Below, in pieces: positions 22,397 to 36,058 of a DNA stretch of 64,000 nt. This DNA comes from Channa striata (lineage: Eukaryota > Chordata > Actinopteri > Anabantiformes > Channidae). The position numbers and the translations under genes are program-made. Location of the stretch: positions 20,718,837-20,782,836 of the forward strand of contig CM065175.1 of the NCBI GenBank assembly GCA_033026295.1. Direction: 5' to 3'. Position 1 is the stretch's first letter, and each line of letters opens with the position of its first letter. Under the pieces are notes generated by a model. The model was not told the DNA's origin and did no database searches. It saw only the letters and a list, made by a program, of their open reading frames with translations.

Positions 22397-25300
22397 ATGT
22401 CCAAGCGGCACTCGTCAGAGAGGGGGGCTGGAGAGACATCAGGCAGGGCCAGCAAGCTGCAGTGTCCTGGGATATCTGGCAGTAATGCAAAAAGAGCTGG
22501 TCCCTTTATCCTCGGTAAGGAAGTGACTCCACAGCACAAAAAGCACAAAGCGCTAATATGCAATTCTTTGTTAACATGTTAAACTCTTACGTGTGTGTGC
22601 AGGATATCAGTAAATTGTGTGTGTGTGTGAGAGAGTCACCGGATGTCTGTGTGCATGCACGCCTGAGACAAGAATGTCAAGAATTTTACTGATCCCCATG
22701 ACATCGGCCAGAAAGCTCTACGTCTGTGTGGGAGCAGTTATTTTCTCCCTATGGAAAATGCATTTCCTCACATACTCAAAAACTTGTATGTTTTCCACTA
22801 CATAAAGCTACTATTTGCGATGCAGAGTGCCAAAGAAAACATTACACCATGGGTGTTAATGGGTATGTGCGCAGCCTTTAATGAGTTGTAGTGAAAGCAC
22901 ACACTTCAGCATGGAGCCTGCCTTTTGGTCATGCAGCTGTTCCTTTTCTTATCCTTGCAGGGCCTCGCCTGGGCAACTCACCAGTGCCCAGCATAGTGCA
23001 GTGTCTGGCCAGAAAAGACGGCACTGATGACTTCTATCAGCTAAAAGTAAGTCTGTCGGGGTTGGCATGTTTTTGGGTTTCACAAATGCCATCAGTTAGA
23101 CACAAGAAACTGGGCATATTCAAAACAAAGCTTGTAAATGTGTGAATCTATAACCTTCCTTTGTTGGCCTCCCGATTCAGTCTGATGAAAACAAACAAAA
23201 GTTCAGCCGAGCAGCTTGTTTATTGGGGCTATCTGTTACAAAAGGGAAGGTTATGGAAAGGGGCCAAGCCAGCTGGAATGACAACTTTTATGCCCCTCAA
23301 CCATGTAGTCAATCTGTTCATAACCTCGCTTTGAAACCCATGACTAAAGTACCCCAGCTTCAAATGCACAGCTTGTTATTTCACATTTATATTTGAGCAT
23401 TTACAAATTGTAAGTTATTGTTAAACCTATTGTCATATTCAGTTATAAAAGTTTAGTATCAGGACGTTTGGGCATAAAATGGTTAAAGGTTTCTTTCCAT
23501 TGTTTTATTTTTTTTGAGTTTTTGCCTTGTGGCCCTTAATCTTTTCTGTTTTTGTCTGCGGTTATGGCAGATCCTGACGCTGGAGGAGCGAGTTGACTCT
23601 GCAGGGGAGACTCAGGAGGAGAGGCAGGGAAAGATGCTTCTGCATACAGAATACTCCCTCCTCTCTCTGTTGCACAACCAGGATGGGGTGGTCCACCACC
23701 ATGGCCTCTTCCAGGTAGACTGCGTCCTGTACATTTGTTACAAATAAGTTGAATTTCTCTAGACCATGCATACACAAGAACGTGGATTTTCCCCACGTTG
23801 TATGGTATATTGTCCAGCACTATGTGGGTGAACATTCTGTACAATTGAGACTGATAAATAATCCAAAATCACCATGGAGAAGCGTCTTTCACTTTCTATT
23901 TATGCTTTGTACAGGGGCATATAGAGCTTAGCTTGTCTTTTGACCAGCCAGCTGCATCTATTTAAATTATCCAAATTGTGTCAGAAATACAGTGGGAGTA
24001 CTTTAAGTGCCATATTTTTCTGTACGTCTTTTGTGCTCACAGCCCCATCCATTCACAATGAGCATTTCCCCCTCAACCTTTCTCCCCACCTGCTGGCTCC
24101 CCTAACATTGTTATTGTTCAATTTACCTTCTGTCTTTCTGATTTCCTTCTTTGTCTCTCTTTCACATCCTGTGTCTTCCACTCTGCCAGTCTTCTTAGAA
24201 TAGCAGCATTGAGCAATGCACTCTGATTCATTTAGCCCTGCAGTATTGATTGCATTATTATAGTGCATCTCCAATGTGAAATAACTGGTTTACAATGTGC
24301 ACTTTCAGATATGCTGACTCTTTAAAAAAGGGGAGGGGGAAAAAAACTCACAACCTGATGAATGGCCTTTTTGATGTTTGTCCTCTACCACCCAGCACAT
24401 TATGAATACATGTCTTATTCTCATCAACTACATGCAGGCTGTTGATTGATCACCTCTACCCTGCTTAAATCCAAGTTGAATAGATCAGCTTGATTGGCCA
24501 GTATATTACAGGAATCCATTCAATTTGATGCATTCATGAATGGCTGAACATGTATTGATTGGCCCTTGTTGGATAGTGTGCTTCTGAATACATCAATAAC
24601 TCTGTTCACCTGGAAATCCGACCATGTATTAGCCTCTATCTGGTCTCTGAAGCTGCCGTTCTGGGGCATATGTTGTGCGTGGGCAGCTGCTTTCTGGCTG
24701 AGGTGCCTCTGCCACACCAACAATGGAGGCAAATTGTTTCTGAAAGTTTGTCTTGTTTTATTCTGTCCCACTAATTTACATGACAAATTAAACACACATT
24801 AATATAATCAACATTCACTTTTCCCACTTTCAACTTTAACTCCCTGATGTGGATGAAATATAGATGTTGTGCTTTGGCTTCCACCTGACTCAAAATGACC
24901 AATTAGATATAGTGGAACCCATGCCAATCAGTATTTCCTTTTTTTATTATGTAATTCCAACTCACAGTAACAGAGCGGCGTCAGAGTGCCTTTAAATATC
25001 CTTCAGCTTTCTTCAATCTTCGTCTGTCACGCTGCTGGGGTCCTGTTGCATCTGAACTGCCCCGCAGGCCTTTCCTTGACAATAAAAGGGTAGCTGCTGC
25101 TCTCCTAGATTTTTGTAGCCATAAGTGTGAACGCCCCAATTCACTCTATTTATTTTATTTTTCTATTTTCCTACCGTAGGACCGCGCCTATGAGATAGTG
25201 GAGGACTTGGACTCCAACAAAGTACGCAAGATGAAGAAACGAATCTGCCTCGTGCTGGACTGCCTATGCGCTCATGACTTTAGCGACAAGACAGCCGATT

Positions 25301-28300
25301 TAATAAACCTTCAGCATTATGTCATAAAAGAGAAACGACTAAGTGAACGCGAAGCCATTGTTATCTTCTATGATGTGGTGCGTGTGGTGGAAGCGCTTCA
25401 TAAGGTAATTCTAGCATAGTGTGGATACTATCCAATCAGCCTTCAGTAAACACCAGAATGCTGCAGTGTTTTTGTCAACTGCCAGAAAATTGCTTTGCTA
25501 GTTGTACATCCTTTCAGATTACTCATTTCCCATGCTTTTGTGCCACTCCCAGAAACAAACTGATTGTTTTGATACCAGTGATTCACTAGTCACAATTTAA
25601 CCAAACTTTTTTTCCCCGTCTCTCTTCCAGAAAAACATTGTTCACAGAGACCTCAAACTAGGAAACATGGTGCTGAACAAACGGTAAGAAAAAACTCCTT
25701 CATCCTTTCAGCCTTATTCAGTGGGCCAAAAAGCTCTCATTGTATGGATTCAGGTCATTTTGGTCTGCCAGTAAGCCACTCTTTCTCAGCTCATGTGCAA
25801 GAGGCGCCTTATTAGATCCCAGCACCCTGTGTCCCGTGTTCACTTGGCTCAAAATCCCAAGTAGGTATCACATTCTCAGAGAGACAGAAAATCAAGTCAT
25901 TTCTGATGCACGATCTATGCCTTTTGTGACACAGGTTTTATGCCCCATAGATGGATTTTTGGTAATGGAGGGTAACGGGCTACAAAGAAAGTGGGAAAAT
26001 GTCTGGGGTATAGTGTCTGAACAATGTTAGTTGGTGCAGTAGACCCTGGATAGTGCTCTGCAGGTGTCACTGCATTTCAGCAAGGTGCTGCAGTGTGGAA
26101 AAGCACTCCTGTTTTAGCACTGTACTCAGTATGAGAGACACCGTGTGTCTCTTCAGGGGGGAGAAGCCACACTTTCGCGCAGTGTGTAAATACTAATTAT
26201 TTGTCCGTGTTTTCGTAGGTTTTGCATTCACTCTATGGGGGTTGCCTCGGAACTGCAGTTTTGCATGCATTCATTTAGAATTTCTTCGACCTTAAACTAT
26301 TTTGCACAGTCTTCTAATATTTGGAAGGAAATTCTTAACATGCACATGCACGCGCACACACACCCTGTCCCTGTACTTGCACCCGCTTACTCCAATTTAT
26401 TTTCATATCCAAATATGTGCGCTGCTCGCATTACGCACAAACGAGCACAATCGTACTTGGCCCACATACTATTCAGTCAGTACATGTACATCATTTGCAT
26501 TTGTGTGTGCAATGAGATGTCACATTTCTAGAGGACCAGCAACAGTAGTAGTAGTGGCTGTGGCAGTGATGAAACACTGTTTTGGATGGGGGTGGGGGGG
26601 ACTGGCGGGGCAGACGAGCGGAACACTCCGTCCCAGCTGGAGACAAAGGAGAGGCCTGCCAAAGGCCCCATAGCTCAGAGCTGACTCACACTGCAATGCA
26701 CGTCATACATACACACACACACACACACACACACATTCATTTTTTTGGACCCTCTACTCAGCTTTATCTTTTCATTTTGCACCTCAGTTGCTTCCTTCTC
26801 TGTCATCAGTTTGTGGTTCATCCCCTTTGTCATCCCTTTTTTTCTTTTCACTTTTATGCATGCATGTATGTGAATTTACAGTCATTAAGGAGGTGGTCAG
26901 TTAGAGGCAGACTGATTCCAAAACCACCTCCTCCCCTCTAGTTTAATGTCACTCTGGGAAATGTACCATATGCCATCAACAAGCTCAGCAGTTTATGCAA
27001 AAGTGATGAGATTTCTTTTGCAAAGCTAGCTGTTATGAAAGCAGGATGTCATAAATCAATATACAGGGTCATTGATCTATGTTAGATCCAGATTGGCTTC
27101 CTAATGTATCTGTTTTATTTCTAACAGGACATGGCCATATATACACCAGTACAGTGTCAGATTTATTTTTTTTGAGGTTTTTGAGATTGCTTTTAGTGAC
27201 TGAATGGTGGTGATCTATTCATAAAAAGCTAATAAAGATTTTTTTGTAATTATGGTGATAGACATAACAACCAGTAGCTGTTATGAAATAGTATATAGCA
27301 TATCAGAGCAGTAATTTGATCTAAAAGACTTTTACACCAGCTCTAATCACTGGGCTTTGCATAGAATCCTCAAAACAGTTGCCAACAGTTTGGAGAAATG
27401 AAATGTGCTTGTCTGTGTAGATCTTGCCCTGCGTTTAACCTCTCTTCTTGTCAGCTGGTGTATTTTAAGCAAAATGTTGCGGCAGGGCCTCGTTGGGGTT
27501 CTGGTTTCCTGACTTGCTCAGGATCCCATGACCAGGAAGCAGAGATGGTGTGGTCTCTCTTGAGCCCCTGGGGACCCTGCCTCATGAGGAAAACATGCAA
27601 TTTCATTTATCCAGTCACCGCTGCAAGAATAGAAACCTGGGTCGTGATGCACACAAACAAAAGGGCTGACTCCTCCATAAAGGAAGCTTTTATGCTGAAG
27701 ATCCTTGAAGCACAGTTCTCTATTCGTGTGGCTTATCATTGTGCACATCACGAGGCCACTGTATGGTTCTGGAGAACTGGATCAAAAAGCTGTTGAAGGG
27801 TTGGATCACATAAGTAGCTGGAAATGATGCGGACTGAATGTTCTAAGGGAAGACTGAGATTGGAGCATTTGGTAGAAAATGGACTATTTGACAGGAATTG
27901 GCTCCAGATGCAGTAGTGGGAGCAGTGAGTGTGTGTGTGATGGAGAGTGTGAAAGTGAGAAAGAATAGGGGAAGCTGTTGACCTCAGGCTTTTTAGAAAG
28001 CGGATGTGGCTAAGGAGCGTGATCTAGAGAGGACCCGGGCTCTAGACCATGGCTTCTTTTGTGTGCACTCGTGCTTCTGAGTAAAATTTTGTGCGTGCGT
28101 GTTCAGGATGGGATTGATTGTGTGGGTGCTATTGAAGTTGCACGTTTGTGTACATATTTTAAATCGTCTTGAGCTTTATATGTTTTTGCCAGCCCATCGC
28201 CATGCAGGCTTAGTCATCAGGGCAATTATCGCAAGCCGCAAGTTGACTCATATGTTTGTCAAAGTGTGGCTTTATCTTCTCCCTGCTAAAAGAACAGATA

Positions 28301-31300
28301 TAAAACAGTCCATAGTCCCTTTGCTTTAATACTATTAGGTTTCACTCCACCACATGCAATCTATATTTACCTTGATGACTCAGAAAAGTCTTATAGCTCC
28401 ACACTGTTTCATTGTTTGACCAGATTGATCGAATGTGGCTTAAAAGCAATAGGCTTTGAAGTGTCAATGTCTGGAAGAATCTTGTTCTTGGAAAGACGGC
28501 AATTGGCTAAAATAGTTGGCAATGGTATTAAATGGAACATGGTGACCATTTAATGAAAATATTGCATCAGGCAATGCTTAATGCAGGCTGCTTTGGTTTT
28601 GAGGAAACTAAAGTCACGGGGTCCTATCTAGATGTGTCAGGCTGCATAAAGTGACAATGTACATTCATGGACTAAATGTGTAAAACCTTCTAGATAACAT
28701 CTTGAACCATTGCACTACTTTGTGGCCAATAAAAAAAATCCATTCCAATTCCATTATTGGAATTAAATGTACGCTATATGAAATGTATGTAGTTGTTAAA
28801 TACAGACAAACCAGCAGCTGCATAAGAGTTGTGTGACAGATGATGTACAGGATTCATGAAAATCAAAGCTACTTTGGGACAAATGATCAAAATGCAGGAT
28901 TAAGAATATTTCTTGAACCCTTTGAGAATATGACATGTTACAGAGCTTATAGCACGAGGCTGTTTTTTATAACAGGGTGTGTATCGTTTTTGTGCATCCG
29001 GCACTCATGAGATACTAATGTATTTTTGAGGCCAAGTGAACCATGAGATGACTAAAACAACTCTGCATGCTAGCAAGTTCTCCCTGTATGTTAGCCTGTG
29101 TGTACTTTATGCCTTGGGCTGTGAGTATGCAGAGTTTCACCAGACTTGCATTTGCTGTTATTAAGACTGCAAAGTATGTTCAGCAAATACTTTTTGTAGG
29201 TATAGTCATCATTATTGGATTTGAAACAAAGTATTTATCAGGGGTGTTTGCACGTGTGTTTGCAGAACTCATCGAATCACTATTACCAACTTTTGCCTGG
29301 GAAAACACCTGGTTAGTGAGGATGACCTGCTGAAAGACCAGAGAGGAAGTCCAGCCTACATCAGCCCTGATGTATTAAGTGGTGAGTGAAAAATTGTCAC
29401 CATGCATGTCTTCTCAGACCATCTTGCTTGCGTCGTGTGGGTGTGTGTGTTACAATCTTCCTCATTGCCTCGGTTTCAACATTGTTAGCAGCGCAGCGAT
29501 ATTGTGAAGTGTATCATCTACAAGTTAAACACAACTGTCTAACCTAAACGCTCCGAATGTCAAGTCAAGGAGTTTTTTTGTACGAGAGTGGCCCTTATTG
29601 ATCTGGGTCCGGATGGGATCCTGGCCTTCTTTTAAAGACCATTGCATAACATCTAGCAGTCTTGTGTTTGATTTTCCGGTTATTAAGCAAAGAGGAAGTG
29701 GGTATGTTGCAATCTCGGACTGACAAATGCCAGGAATAGCTTTTTCTTTCTCTTTATTTGTGTAATCACTGTGATGTTGCATTTTCTCATAGCATGTATG
29801 CATGGTTGCACAGGAAGCTTTTTTTGCTCTTTGTGTAAAACCTCTTTATTTTTATTGTCAAGCTTCATAATGTTCATTTGTCAAAGCAGATCTGCGGACC
29901 TGAGTGTCACTCACCCATCACGATGATGCTTGAGGGTGCACTTCTGACTTAGACCCACAGTTGCATCCATTTAATTGATTTCTACGGCAACAATGTGGAC
30001 AGTGAACAAGATAAAGAAAATGAATTTTAAACAGCAATCGTTCACCTCCAGCTACTCAAACTGTAGATAAAACCCGGGTGTGTATCAGCATAACGTGACA
30101 GGCACACAATTAAACAGAGCTTCAGTGACTCACACTGATGACTCACTTGAGGGAAACTACTCCCATCTACCCCTTCCCCTCCCATCCCCAACCCCCGCCT
30201 CTCTGTCTGTGTGTATGTGTCACAAGCTTTAACATAATTGCCTGCTGCTGTTGCTGCCGCCTGCCTGGCTGTAATAACACTGCCTATGGTCATGCACAAC
30301 CATGATGCTCCACCCTCACGAGCTCCAGTTTATTCATTGGTGATCCACAGCTGATTTATTGGCTCGGGGTTAATTATAAAAACACTTCTCACATTTCATA
30401 AGCCAGCAGTGTGCTGGAAATTTCTAGGTAATGGAATAGATGTGAAGTCATTGCTTGTGTTTGCTTGTTAACCATGTCTAATGATTAACATTAGACACGG
30501 TGACTTGACAGGAATTGAACTTGTTAAAAGGTTGATTGCCCGCAGGCCAAGACCTGTCATTGCATCAAACAGACTCTGCCTGTTGGCTAAACTATTGTTT
30601 AGTTTGTTGACACCAAACAGTAACCCTGATCTCTTTCCTTCCCGTTAACGCAGGACGGCCTTACCGCGGCAAACCCAGTGACATGTGGGCTCTTGGTGTG
30701 GTGCTGTTCACCATGCTGTATGGCCAGTTCCCCTTTTACGACAGCATACCTCAAGAGCTCTTCCGCAAAATAAAGGCTGCTGAATATTCCATCCCAGAGT
30801 GAGTACATGTGTCGTCCATGTAGCATTTGGTGCAGTAGAATTTACCTGCTCTGGCCAGATTTCTGCCCCAAACTAAATTAACAATTGTATATATTTTTTA
30901 AACATAATATTGCTGTCTCAATCCTAGATAATAGGTGTGTTTTTTTTTGTACCCCTTTTCACCATTTGGACCTGAAGTCAATGCCAGTATTATTTTTCTC
31001 AGTATTATTTCTCTCCGTTTCCTCGCAGAGACGGTCGTGTGTCAGAGAACACGGTGTGCCTGATCCGAAAGCTGCTGGTCCTGGACCCTCAGCAGAGGCT
31101 CACTGCAGGAGAGGTGCTGGAGTCTCTCAGTGCCATCATTGCCTCATGGTAACTGCTCCCCCTGCTGGCTTCTAGGAAAAATCCAGTCTACTGATTCTCA
31201 TAGTCGTGATTTTATTGTTGAAAAGCAGAGCAAACTATAAATTACAAATAACGTAAAGCTACTACTCCTAGTGCCATGATTGTTTTGAATTTGTTGTTGA

Positions 31301-31843
31301 CCATCATTGATTGATTTTTCTCAATGACAGGCAAACCGTTTCATCGTTGAGCGGCCCTTTGCAGGTGGTGCCGGATATTGACGATCAGCTCAATCACCCA
31401 GAACATTTGCAAGAGGTAAATATCTGAACGAAGTGGCATTTCAAGTCTCAATGTACCAGCTGTCAGAGAAATCCAAAATATGTGAAACAGAGCTAGAGAA
31501 CTGAAAATATAAGTCACTTTTTTTTTCTTTAAATTTATATGACTCAGATACTCGCAGAGGAGCATGTTATTTCCATCAGCGCAGATGTTGCAGCACATTG
31601 AACAGAATGCATTTCTTTCCTAAGGCCAAGGTGATAGAAGAGTCTTCACAGTATGAGTTCGAGAACTACATGCGCCAGCAGCTGCTGTTGGCAGAAGAGA
31701 AGAACACTATCCACGAGGCCAAGAGCTTTCTCACAAAACGCCAGTTTGGCAGCATCCCACCTGTAAGGCGTTTAGGCCACGACGCTCAGCCCGTCAGCCC
31801 GCTAGATGCCGCCATTCTAGCTCAACGTTTCCTGCGGAAGTAG
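22397..31843 (+). CDS. stk40: Serine/threonine kinase 40 (STK40/SHIK) pseudokinase, complete coding region, 10 coding exons
   Basis: STK40 is a Tribbles-related pseudokinase that acts as an adaptor for the E3 ligase COP1. Coding exons are 22397-22514 (exon opens at 22388), 22961-23046, 23571-23714, 25180-25404, 25631-25683, 29266-29381, 30654-30798, 31029-31148, 31331-31415 and 31625-31843. All junctions keep frame, giving 436 residues (human 435). The start MSKRHSSERGAGE agrees with the human N-terminus. Visible kinase landmarks are the N-lobe YQLK (Lys about 68), the intact catalytic loop HRDLKLGN (His196-Arg-Asp198), and ITNFCLG at about 215-221, where active kinases have DFG: the metal-binding Asp is Asn217 and the Gly is Cys219. 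Then come GSPAYISPDVL (APE loop) and SDMWALGVVLFTMLYG. The tail has QVVPDIDD (VPD at 349-351), matching the COP1-binding VP motif, and ends LAQRFLRK. The largest intron is 25684-29265, about 3.6 kb. Confidence 0.96.
26711..26734. repeat. (AC)12 microsatellite
   Basis: A perfect dinucleotide run within stk40 intron 6, preceded by related TACATACAT sequence. The chance reading frames around it come from the repeat. Confidence 0.95.
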
Positions 31844-34800
31844 TCCTTAACCACCAGTCCCAGTCTCTCCGATTTTCCCCTAGAAAACCTGCGGAGCACA
31901 GAGGATGGTAGAGGATGAACTGAAGGCGCACGAATGGGGCCCAGTCTGAACCAGGGTACAGACGGCCCCATTCAAAGGGGCTTTGGGCAAGCTACGTGGA
32001 ATAGACATGAGAATGAGGCTAGTACTGCCACCCCAGAATATCAGTCCTCGTGTCTGGATCCTGCAGTGAAATGTGTAAACGGCCGGAGGAAGATGTGAAC
32101 CGTAGAGGGTCCCTGTCACAGGTCGTCCACAGTCAGATCTCACTGTGCAACCCACCTGATGGCACTGTCCCTAACGTGGCAAACACACAGGGCTCTGCCT
32201 GAAGTGTTGAAGAGACTTTTAACCCCACATTCCTCCTCCCTTGAAACCCCCCCCCACTGTAACAGTTTTCCCAACTCTGGATGCCCTGAGCAATACAGGA
32301 CCAGAATCATGTAGCAACCCTTTCTCTTCCTGGTGGTTATTGCCTCTAAGATCACCTTTTCACAGATGCCACTTACCTATACCTCCATTCCACCTCTCTC
32401 CTCTCACTCCTCCTTCCTGTCTTTTCCTGTATTGGAAATGATCCAGACTGGTCCTGTCTGTAACGTTGACTTCAAATCGATCTACCTCTCTGTCTCTCTT
32501 CTCTGTTGGTAAACCATGCTCACTGTTCTGAGACAAGGGATTGTAACAATGGAGTCTTGATGCCACCAGTGACGCAAAGCATTAATGTTTTCTGTCAGAC
32601 TGATAATGCTTTGAAACTTTTTCAGTGGTTTCAGAAATCCGAATAAGCTTTTTATCATTTACCCAATAAGTAGCATTTTATCCCTACTTTAGCATTGAAG
32701 ATACTGAATATCAAAGTATGCGTACGAGCATTCTTTGATATTTGCAGAATGCATCGTTTTCCTGCTCCTGCGCATCCCTGTGGAAATCTATTAGCATCTA
32801 GGCAGCTAGTGAGGTACCTGGAAGTCACGATGCCAAGAACTGAATGAGGGAGAAACTGTTGGATCATCCCTGCCAAGGCATATTAATGGCTTCCTCAGTG
32901 CCATAGTGAAGATCAGGCACTGTCACATTGCTGTTGCCAAAAACAATGTCTTAAAATTACACTTAGCCAAGGAAACTGGTACCCACAGCCTCATTCAGAA
33001 TCAATTGGCTTCCAGGTATTCCAACTTCCCTGTTTCTCTTCATCAAGACAGATCATGGGACGTGTTTTTCAGTGTGAATGTGAACTGTTGTTCTACGCTT
33101 TAATCTGTCTGCAGTATCTGTGAGTCTGTACATATGTTTTGGGTCAGGCAAAATGAGTCTGTGGACCTGTCAAGCTGTTAACCTCTGACGGTCTCCGACT
33201 CTTTAAGCTAGCCTGCAATCTTTGTGTTCTGTTAACTGGCCTGCCTCGGAGGCAGACACTGTGAAAACCAGAGCAGGCTTTGCTAAGACGTGGTTTGACT
33301 GAATGTTTTAGCGATTGCCAAGATTGCAAAATATCACATATCTTTTGCCATTCTCAAGCCCTCTCTAGCTCAATTTGTATATGCTTGTATTTTCTCACCA
33401 TATATAGGCTCTCTGAGAGACTTGCCAGTGTCTGGTTATCAATACTGTAATATTTCATAGGGAAATTATAGACTCACGTTTTAATTCAGTTGCTGGGTCT
33501 TCATGGCTAGAATCTTCTCTTTTTTTATCAAGTGTTTCTTCAAACCATGGCAAAGCTACTAACCAGTGACTGTTAGCAATACGCAAAGGCAATTTGCAGT
33601 GCACAGATGCCTATTTGCTTTAGGTTTTCTAAACCCCCCCCCCCTATTTATATTCAAATTGCATTGATTGTGTGACATATGCTCTGGAATATTTTCATGT
33701 TGGCCTCCCCTCCCATTTGTAATTTCATGTTGATTTATTTATTCACTAGCGTAGACTCTTTCCAGCCCCCCATACCACTGGACCTTGTATCACGGGCATT
33801 AATTGTATAATATTTCAGTTTAAAGGACAATTTTTAGACCGAGACTAGGTAACATGTGCCAGTGATACAGGCCCCAAACCAGCTTTAAGAAGTGTTGCCT
33901 ATTCCAGCATTGGTTCTACTTTAAACTTCATCAATGAGTAGCATCTTTTTTTTTTTATTTCCTGAATTTTCTTGCCATTTTTCCACAGCGTCTGTGGTCA
34001 ACTTAAGCTACACTAAAAACGAGACTGACTTTTTGCATAGTTCTATTTTTTACAGAATACAAAATAATATTCGCACATTTGGATTTGCGGGACTTTTTTT
34101 TTTTTTTTTTTTCTTTCCTTACCTCTTTTTCATTAAACCCAACCCCTCACACAAGGCTGTGCTGTCTGGTCAGTATGTAAATAATATACCATCACGACTG
34201 TGCCAGTCATTGTATGTAGTTCAACCGGTGAGATACCAACACATGCCAATTGACGTGCATTATAGGCCACAATAGCCATCAACCACCACATCAGGAGGCT
34301 GAGAGAACACAAGAAGAGAGCGGCCTCCTGTCTCCCACATCAATGTGAATTCCATAGGCATACAGCAGTATTGTAGTAGTCTAGGTTGTTCATCAGAAAA
34401 TGGGTGCTCCACGAGCGCTGCAGCCATCGCTGAGTGACTGTCTGTGGGAAGTGTCTTACACCATCTTCCGTGGCGAGCAACTACAGATTAGTAAACTAGA
34501 CATTAAATAGGACTTTTGATGTCGATATCATCTGCCCCTCCAATCAAAGTGTTTCACTTTCACTTCTAGCTAGTGGATTGTACCACATTCAATGTTTGTT
34601 TTGCAGAGTATTGGTAGACTGAAATGTGAACAGAAAAAGCATGGAAATAGTGTGCGGTAAACTCTGTGTAAAACATGTGACTGTTGCATGATTTTGAAAT
34701 TGCGAGGTGTGCCAGGACAACAGAATTCAAAGAGAATTTGCCCATTCGAGTCCTAAAAGTGTACCGTAAAAAAATTGTGTACCCCAATTGGTTGTATATT

Positions 34801-35077
34801 ACAGTTTTTATTACTTTTCAGTATATTCAGCTTTTATTTTCATTCCGATTCTAAAGTTATTATAGCGGATATTACTGACTGTTTCAACTGGAAACTTGGT
34901 GTAGGATATGAAGTGGTGTAGTTTAAACCCAATGGGATAATGTGTTGTAAGCTGCTTGGTCGGACATGGGCATCTAGATACAGAAAATGCATAATTGTAC
35001 AGATGAAAAACAAGTTTGTATAAAAAAATACATATTTTTCTACTTCATCAGATCTCTACATGCATGTCAGCAATAAA
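31844..35077 (+). other. stk40: stk40 long 3'UTR with poly(A) signal
   Basis: No further coding frame follows the TAG at 31841-31843. The sequence runs 3.2 kb to AATAAA at 35072-35077. It contains a 19-nt poly-T (34094-34112) and a C-run near 33634, and no obvious transposable element. A long 3'UTR is also usual for mammalian STK40. Cleavage is expected near 35095. Confidence 0.7.
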
Positions 35078-35345
35078 CTTTGGTATGGAAACATGTCATC
35101 CTCTTCATGTACTTCCTTTCTTCGCCACGAGGTGGAACACTTTCTTAAATATTGAAGTTCTGCAGTAGGAGAAGTTTATTGGAGAACATTACACTCAATA
35201 GTCTTTCTTTGTGGGCTTCTACTTATTTCTCTACAATACAATCTACTGAAAATGTTAGTTGGACCAGACATCTGCAAGTTCTTTTACGTGTCTGTGAGGT
35301 TGAAGCCTGTATAAGCTTCACTGGAATAATCATTCCAGTAAAGTT

Positions 35346-36058
35346 CTAAACCCCCTCAGTCTTGTGGTGAGTCAGACTCGGATCTAGCTCGAGGTAAACA
35401 TGCTCAAACAGGAAGCCTTCTGCTGACGCCGTCAGTGCTATGGGACCCACCACCACCACCACCACCACCTCAGGCACTGAATGCGCACACGCCACCTTGA
35501 GCAGGGCATTAACTCTTTTAGGTAGACCTGGGCATCCGTGTGCCAGCAGGTTGATTTCTGAGCACAAATGTGGCTCCTACTGAGGAAAGCCAAATCTACC
35601 GTGAGATACAATCGTCACTGGTCCAATAAGAGGATTCGACTTAACGTTGATGGGTTTCAATCAATAAGTAGTTTCCAAATGCTTATTGACACAATACTGT
35701 GCTGACTCACGCAAAAGAAGGATTACTGTGTTCTCCGGAACCCTTCCCACCCTTCAGAGATTCCACTGGGTCGCTTGTCTGAATCATCACACAGCTTTTC
35801 CAACACATCAAGCTGGGTGGAGAAGTCCAGAGATTTCAGGGGTCAAAGTTCCACAGGTGCTCTGTCCCTATAAACTGCAACCAGCTGTCTGCGAGGAGGT
35901 CCATCCTGGATTCATATGTGCCTCCAACAAATGATTGTTCAATAAAGACTACGTCAGGCGTGTGCAATGTTCTCAATGACCTTAGAGAGCATCATGTCTT
36001 CAGTTTCAGCAAAAAAGAGCAAGATTTGTTCAGCTGGACATGGATGACAAAGGATAAA
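35346..36058 (-). pseudogene. Decayed protein-coding sequence, family not recognised
   Basis: Read on the minus strand, this region carries protein-like sequence in two frames that abut. Frame 1 covers 36058-35957 (contains AEQILLFFAETEDMM and LSKVIENIAHA) and, after stops at 35956-35954 and at two further codons, 35911-35726 (contains RRQLVAVYRDRAPVEL and TQLDVLEKLCDDSDKRPSG), with a TGA at 35845-35843. Near 35740 the good frame shifts to frame 2, 35741-35346 (contains ENTVILLLRESAQYCV, INVKSNPLIGPVTIV, PGLPKRVNALLKVACAHSV and EHVYLELDPSL), with a TGA at 35663-35661 and a TAG at 35579-35577. It ends in a natural-looking stop just before 35346. A (CCA)7 run at 35448-35469 gives a stretch of valines. 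A minus-strand AATAAA lies at 35179-35174, so the gene would have been tail-to-tail with stk40. The hydrophobic and charged spacing looks like a folded protein, but I cannot name the family. Tiny introns could explain some stops, though not all. Confidence 0.5.
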
